Assembly (NCBI GenBank): GCA_036023115.1
Contig: JAYKKT010000055.1
Coordinates: forward strand, 13,020,501 to 13,084,500
Origin: Brasenia schreberi
Lineage: Eukaryota > Streptophyta > Magnoliopsida > Nymphaeales > Cabombaceae
DNA: 64,000 nucleotides
Direction of reading: 5' to 3'
How positions within the stretch are numbered: the stretch's first letter is position 1; each line of letters begins with the position of its first letter. Positions 57,744 through 64,000 of this stretch are shown one piece after another. The translations under genes and the position numbers were made by a program. The notes under the pieces were generated by a model. It searched no databases. It was not told the origin of the DNA and worked only from the letters and a program-made list of their open reading frames with translations.

Positions 57744-60700
57744 TGTAGACGCGCGAAAATCCCCGCCTCTCACCTTTTTCAGGGCTCGGAGCGGATCCTC
57801 TCGTGTCTAAGGCCTATGTATGCAAACAGGGCGTGCCAGCTAGCTTACTTAAGCTAGCGAAGATATATATTTAACACTGACTTCTAAACGTGGCGACTGT
57901 GAGCAAGTAAGCTCTTGTCGTCGCAGACCTTCTTGCACCGATGCGCAAGGGTCAGTCTGTACGCTTTGCAAAAATCGAGTTTTGGAGAGAAAGTCTACGA
58001 AGCGGTTCGAGGTGTCTATTTCGTGTCTTTAAAATGCGACTGCATGTTTTAGATCACGTGGATTTGCACGTGCCTAAGTCTTTTCTTTTATCCCTTTTCG
58101 GGCCACCTAGTTTGTGTGTTATGAACACTCCACTACATGGGCGAATTCGAGCGGGGCTTGCTTCGATGCAATATGCGTCCTACCTCGTGGTATGACGTAG
58201 ATGCAATGCAAACTCATGCTACTCCCAAGGGAAAACCCGAAATGTAAAGACAATACTGAAGGGAAATAACCGAAGGGAAATAACCGAAGGGAAATGACCG
58301 AAGGGAAATAACCGAAGGGAAATAACCGAAGGGAAATATGTATATAGATTATGTATATGAGCCCTTACTCGGGTCTTGCAAATAAGAGCGAAGGCTCAAT
58401 GTGGGTGCGTGCTTGAATTGAAAGACTTACACACACGACTTGAAATTAAACCCAAATATAACTGCAATAAGGCCTTTACTAAGGTCTTGGGAATAAGAGC
58501 GAAGGCTCAATGTGTGTGAGAGTGCTTGAATTGAAAGACTTACACACACGACATGAAATGAAACCGAAATAGTATAGGTCGGCCCTTACTTGGGTCTTTC
58601 AAATAAGAGCGAAAGCTCAATGTGTGTGAGAGTGCTTGAATTGAAAGACTTACACACACGACATGAAATTAAACCCAAATAGTATAGGTTGGCCCTTACT
58701 TGGGTCTTTCAAATAAGAGCGAAAGCTCGATGTGTGTGAAAGTGCTTGAATTGAAAGACTTACTCACACGACATGAAATGAAACCCAAATAGTATAGGTC
58801 GGTCCTTACTTGGGTCTTTCAAATAAGAGCGAAAGCTCAATGTGTGTGAGTGCTTGAATTGAAAGACAACGCACCCAACTTAAGCAAAACCCTTCGAAAA
58901 TGAAAGTATATATATCTACTTATGTATTAGGGGCTGATTAGGCCCGTGTGTGTTCAAAATCGTGCACAACTAAGAGAGTGCACGTGTGTGGGTGTGCCAA
59001 GCCACGTTATTACAAGCGGGGGGAGACTATGCTCTGTTATTACAACCCCGTATCAAATTGAATCTCAAGCAAGTATACAACTAAAGACCGAGTTTAGGCA
59101 CTTACGAGTAGCTGGTCCGTAGAGGCCTTGCTTGAGCGTGGGCTTGGCCTTCGCCTTGGGCTGCAAACGGGAGCTCCGCGAGGGGGAATGACAAAGGGTG
59201 CTGGCCGGCTGCAAGTGGCGCGCGGGATAGGCGCCTCGAAGGTGGCCGGCTGCAAGTGGGTGTCGCCTTGATGTGGGGGATTAAAGGGCTGGGCCAAGTG
59301 AATATGTAGGGTCACGAATGGAGAGTATAGAGTGTTAGGGAATATGGACCTAAGGGGAGTTTAAGGGAAGGCCGAATGGGAGTCCTAGGGGGAAGAGATG
59401 GCTGGCCGGGTGTAGTTAGGGTAGTTAGGTAGTGGCCGGTGGTTTAGGTTGTGATAGGTTCGGCTAAGTGAGAATGGTGGCAGCAAAGGGCTGATGTGTA
59501 GGTAAGGTGGTGGTATGGTGGGAGGCCAAGAGTGGAGAGGGAGTAGAGAATGAGCTAGGTAGAGTGGGGGGTACTTACCGAATGGGGAGAAGGTGGTGCT
59601 CGGCTGGAAGGAAGATGGGCAGGCTGTGAAGCTCGGCTGGGAGGTGGTGGAGATGGCGGTGCAAGTGGTGGTGGAATGGAGGGATGGTGGTGGTGCAGGC
59701 GGCGCAGGTGGAGCAGCTGGGGAAGTGGAGGAGGTGGAGCAGGTTCGGCTGGACTTGGGGAAGGAGAGGAAAGAGAGGGCCCGGCCGGGATTTTGAGGGG
59801 TTCTAGCTAGGAGAACCCGCCCCAAGAGGGGGGGTTTATATAGGGATGGGTAGGCCGGTTAGGGCTGGGTTTGGGGTAGTGGTTAGGTGGTTTAGGTAGG
59901 GTGGTATGAAGATAAGGTGGGCTGGAAAGGGTAGGGCCAGATATTTTAGAAACTAGTGGTTTGGGTAGATTGTGGGCTAGGGGTGGTTTAGGGGTTTAGG
60001 GCTAGGTTAGGTGGTTGGGTTCTAGGGTGAGGTTTAGTGAGCTAGGTTAGGTGATTAGGCTAGGTTTAGGCTAGGTTTAGGGAAATTAACCTAGGTTTAG
60101 GGAAGGATTAGGGAAGTGGGTTAGGTGATTAGGTTGGGATTAGGCCGGGATTAGGAAAGTGGGTTAGGTGATTAGGCTCAGATTAGGGGTGGATTAGGGT
60201 GGTAGGCTAGGATTAGGTGTTTTAGGTTAGGTTTAGGTGAAGGAGCTCCCTTTGCATGGCCCATAGACCTTAACCACCTCATGTTGGTGCAGCCCTAGGT
60301 TAGGTTTTGGCTAATTACAAGCTTAAACCCACTCAATTAGGCTAACCCACATGATTAACCCCAAACTTGACACACAAGTCAAGCTTAATTACAACACTCT
60401 TGATATTATCCATCCCACTCTCTCTCATGCCCATAATCCCACGTGAATTTCAAGTGGGCCCCACCTCCATTTATGAGAAGGTGATGTGGGCCATGGATAT
60501 GGATGTTGGATTGGATCTCTGGATCCAAATCCAAATCCAAGTCCACGTATGGGTTTGGATTGGAATCTGGATATATATGGTCCAGATCCAATCCAAACTG
60601 AACTCTAACTCCTTCGAGTTGGGTTCGAAACGGATGATTTGTGCAGGGCCTGACAGCATCAGTACTCCGTCTGCGTTGGGTCTTCGCCAACATGATCGTC

Positions 60701-61077
60701 CGCCTCCGTTTCTGCCTTCCGGAGATGACTTCAAATGACATTTTGATAAGAACAGGGTCTTGGACGTTCGAGATCCTGGGGGTATGGATGTGATACGAGA
60801 GTTGCTGTGCCAGGCTTGACATGTGCTCTGGTTCCGGGCTCTCTTTGACTTTGCTGGTCCTATCTTGATTAGGCCAAGCTGCTTTGGGGTTTCAAAAACG
60901 TGTTTTAAAAGGTTTTCAAAAGCTATATTATATATTTTTGAAATACAGAGTTTAAAACATATGTACAGGGTTGTCTGAAAGGCTCTTGGGTTTCCAGACT
61001 CAAAAATGGCCATTTGGGGCTGCTTGTACAAAACCAGGTTTGTTTTAAGAAATTCATGGGATTTTGGGGTGTTTACA
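57744..61077 (-). repeat. solo LTR S4 in E7 integrase
   Basis: 3334 bp, TGTAGACGCGCG to GGTGTTTACA, TSD atcgt at 57739-57743 and 61078-61082. Joining the flanks restores the integrase reading DCHDHVRKC. It contains TATATAAA at 59842-59835, donor GGTAAGT at 59578, subrepeats 58380-58870 and a 14-bp repeat at 58257-58337. Confidence 0.94.
58257..58337. repeat. 14-bp tandem repeat, ~6 copies
   Basis: CCGAAGGGAAATAA units (one with TGA in place of TAA). Fewer copies occur in other LTRs (e.g. 22364-22400, 27485-27540, 49015-49070). Confidence 0.85.
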
Positions 61078-63884
61078 ATCGTGACAATCCTTTTTTAGGG
61101 TGGACTAAAAATAGCCCGCTCTAAGGATTTTCATTGCCATCATGTTGGCATTAACATGACCTCCACATTCTCCATCATGGAACTCATGCATAACAGTCCT
61201 AGCCTCCTCTAAGTCGACACATCTTAGTAGGATGCCAGTAAAACTTTTTTTGTATAAAACCCCACCCAGAATGGCGTATCGGGTAGAAATTTTTCGGATG
61301 AATGCCTTATCTTTGGATGTGGCATCCTCGGTGAATCCCCCATTTTCTAGAAAACATTTGATATCATAAAACCAAGGTTTTTCAACAGAATCTGGATTAT
61401 TTTGGCAAATATCCAAATCGTGTGTGGATGAATGGGTTGGGTGCATGCCATATTTCTAAGGATCGGGTCCCTGAAATGGGATCGACCTTTAGGGCTGAAC
61501 CCAAGGAGGAGAGGGCGTCGACAATGTCATTATCCTCTCTTCCTACGTGTGTGAGTCTACACGATTGGAATGACTCAACCAATCGAGTGGCCAACTCATG
61601 ATATGGAAGAAGTTTTTCATTATGTACTTGCCAAATTTTCAAAACTTGGTTTATAACAAGGAGCAAATCTCCAAAGACCTCGATGCATGATGCCCCTAGA
61701 GTTTTCGAAACCTTTAAGCCTTGTATGAGTGCTTCATACTCAACTATGTTGTTGGAACATTCAAAATCTAGGCGGATTGTTATGGGAATCTCGCCCTTTT
61801 CAGGGGATATGAGGATGACCCCAGCACCAGCCCCTCGTTGGTTTCGTGCCCCATCGAAGTGCATCTTCCACACTTGGTTTTCGAAAGAGTTTGCCAAAAT
61901 GTGGTTTTGAAAATGGTTTTGCAATATGCCTTCATCAGGCATTTCATCAAGTGTGGGATATGCGTCTTCTAGGGGGAACTCAGCCACGTAGTCTACTAGG
62001 GCTTGCCCCTTAATGGAGATCTGGTGATGGTATCTCAGGTCATACACCATTAGAAGGAGTTGCCATTTGCCCAATCTACCAGTGAGAATGGGTTTTTCGA
62101 ATAAGTGCTTGATTGGATCCAGCTTGGACACTATCCAGACCTCATGATCTAGGATAATGTCGAAATTTCTGGCAGGCCCAGACTAGGGCCAAGCACGTCT
62201 TCTCCATGGCTTGGTAATTCCTTTCGTAAGCCAAGAGAGTTTTCGAAATATAATAGATGGCATACTCCTTATGGGTGTCATCCTCGTATTGAGCTAATAG
62301 AGCTCCCACGAAAACAGGGGGATTCAAAAGAGGTTTTTCTTGCGTCGGAGGATTCAAAACAAGGGGATTAACTAGGTATGCCTTTAGTCTTTCGAACGAC
62401 TTTTGGCAGTCATCATCCCATGAAAATTTTGTGCCCTTCCTCAACAGTTTGTTGAAGGGTTCGCATCTAGTCGCCAGGTTTGATATAAACCTGCGAATGG
62501 ATTGTAATCGACCCTGGAGGCTACGAATCTATGTGAGATTGGAGGGTGGAGCCATGTCTATGATGGCTCGACACTTAGAGGGGTCGACTTCTATACCCCT
62601 TTGGCTCACCATAAAGCCTAGAAGATTTCGGGACTCTACTTCGAATACACATTTTTGAGGGTTTGGCTTTACTTGGTAAAGCCTAAGCCTTTCGAAAATC
62701 TTTTGCAAACATTCGATGTGAGTGCATCGAGTTTATAATTTTGCCAAGAGATCATCTACATACACTTCTACGAGCTCATGAATCTGATCATGAAAGATCG
62801 TGGTCATGGCTCGCTGGTATGTTGCGTCGGCATTTTTCAAACCAAAGGGCATGACTGTATAGCAGTACGTACCCCATGGGGTTGTGAATGCGGTCTTACC
62901 CTGATCTCGTGGACTTAATTTGAATTGATTATATCCTGAATAACCATCCATAAACGAAAACATCTCGTGATTTGCAGTACTATCGACTATCAAATCTATG
63001 TTTGGTAAAGGATAATTATCCTTTAGAGTGGCTTTATTCAGGTTTTTGAAATCGATGCATATTCGAATTTTCCCATTGGTTTTTCGAACCACAACGATGT
63101 TTGATAACCAATCAGAATATGCAATGGGTTTTATAAATCCGGCTTTTAGCAGATCTTCTAAACACTCTTTGACTTGTGCGTGTACATTTGGATGTATTTT
63201 CCTAAGCTTTTGCTTTATGGGTTTCACATCCGCATCTAAGGGAAGATGATGTTCGACAATACTGGGATCTATGCCCGGCATGTCTTCATACGTCCATGCA
63301 AACACATCTAAGTAGGTTCGTAGAAATGCAATGAATGCTGATCTTTCATGCTCATGCAAATATGCGCCTACCTTAATGAGTTTGGGATTGGAATCACTCC
63401 CTAGGTTCACTTCTATGAAATCTCCTCCTACTAAATTGGAAGGTCTTTCAAAATCGAGAATTTTATGAAATTCAGGGAGCTCAGAAGTGGGATCCTCCTC
63501 AAGGGGATCTACTTCTGGGCTTTGATCATTATCGTGGGTTATAGACCCGAGGGAATTTGATGCGTGGATTTTCAAAAGACTTGGTTTTACATTTGGAATT
63601 TCAATTGATTTCGAAATTTTTGGTATGCAGACAACGTTCCTTTCGAAATCTTTTTCTTTTTCCAAAGTTTTATCAAGAGCAGCTATGTACAAAATCTTTT
63701 TGGAATTTTGTAGATTTTTGATTTTTTTGTGTTTTTGCAAAACAAGAACTTTGGGAACTATACAAACTACTCTTTTTTTGAGTTTTTGATTTTCCAATGT
63801 TTTTGGTCTTTGCAATTTTTCCATTTTTTCGATTTTGAGCTTTTCAAATATTTTTGTATTTTTGTAAAAGGGATCTTCCATCAT
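61078..63884 (-). pseudogene. E7 ORF2: pol linker, RT, RNH, aRNH, integrase start
   Basis: ATG at 63884 (MMEDPFYKN). Lys-rich linker, GGDFIEVNLG, RT with YVDD at 62751-62762, then TAA at 62733 two residues after LLAK. RNase H (about 62150-62440) has an internal replacement near 62310-62340, where the strand with HANALG is lost and a proline-rich duplicate stands instead. aRNH (MHFDGARNQ near 61860; FGDLLL with Leu for Ser) is open in 62131-61397. Integrase zinc-finger start 61446-61105. Frame breaks occur near 62530, 62140, 61400 and 61100. Confidence 0.9.
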
Positions 63885-63886
63885 AC

Positions 63887-63968
63887 CTACAAAGGGAAAA
63901 CACTACGGGTTAGACTCGGAATAAGAGGTCTAAATTGTAGGTTTCTTCTAGGGTAGGCTCTAGGGCAC
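63887..63968 (-). other. candidate PR-RT intron of E7, 82 bp
   Basis: GT after AAG-G at 63968, CTAAC at the ORF1 stop, TTTTCCCTTTGTAG acceptor ending at 63887. Matches E2. Confidence 0.52.
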
Positions 63969-64000
63969 CCTTGACCCAGGTGGTCACAGGGAGTGGCTCT
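63910..64000 (-). pseudogene. E7 ORF1 C-terminal end, continues outside
   Basis: The last ~30 codons (…TTWVKGALEP…LLFRV, TAA at 63910). Gag and protease lie beyond the right edge. No break is seen in this short part, so its true state is unknown. Confidence 0.75.

Larger units (their letters stand above)
54856..64000 (-). mobile_element. E7: Tat element running off the right edge
   Basis: Minus strand: ORF1 end (63910-64000), candidate intron, pol 63884-56787 with S4 inserted, 3' untranslated region, PPT 55658-55650, 3' LTR 55645-54856 (truncated, about 790 bp of U3). The 5' half lies outside the window. Confidence 0.92.

Overview
The window is plant nuclear DNA made almost entirely of nested Ty3/Gypsy LTR retrotransposons of the Tat clade (the group that includes Ogre and Retand). 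The assignment rests on the domain order gag - protease - RT - RNase H - second 'archaeal-type' RNase H - integrase, on a CxxHxxxxHxxxxC gag knuckle, and on 2.5-3.5 kb LTRs. I see no host gene, tRNA, rRNA or CRISPR array. A seed plant with a repeat-rich genome fits; I cannot name the species.

Layout. Positions 1-3569 are three stacked LTR pieces, the innermost inserted into the gag of element E1 (3570-7173, +). A short LTR piece (7174-7445) abuts E2 (7446-18366, +), the most complete copy, which runs from its 5' LTR end through PBS, gag-PR, pol and PPT to a 3' LTR. E3 (-) is split into 18367-19668 and 30125-37914 by insertion of E4 (19669-30124, -, TSD catac). E4 in turn carries solo LTR S1 (21857-25224, TSD agtac). 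E6 (+; LTR at 37915-38311 plus 53588-53627, internal region to about 54855) is split by E5 (38312-53587, +, TSD aggcc). The 3' LTR of E5 contains solo LTRs S2 (46070-49582, TSD atttc) and S3 (49917-53247, TSD ttagg). E7 (54856-64000 and beyond, -) carries solo LTR S4 (57744-61077, TSD atcgt) in its integrase.

How the parts work. Each autonomous copy has two ORFs: ORF1 (gag plus aspartic protease, about 950 codons) and ORF2 (pol). They are separated by a conserved 81-82 bp interval that looks like an intron: a GT near the end of ORF1, a CTAAC branch site that contains the ORF1 stop, a pyrimidine tract, and TTTGTAG just before the pol ATG. LTRs carry a TATA box, consensus GTAAGT donors and a TTTGCAG acceptor, a conserved U5 stem-loop, and a U5 palindrome followed by a copy of the first ten bases of the PBS. 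Every gag-pol copy is broken by stops, frameshifts or deletions. Differences between the two E2 LTR ends are mostly transitions at CG, as expected of methylated silent DNA.

The most unusual structure is the 5' LTR of E4 (26826-30124). It is a 3.3 kb inverted repeat with two arms of about 1.35 kb, both ending in a U5-type terminus, yet the element has a target-site duplication at each end. It could give rise to a long hairpin RNA against the whole family.
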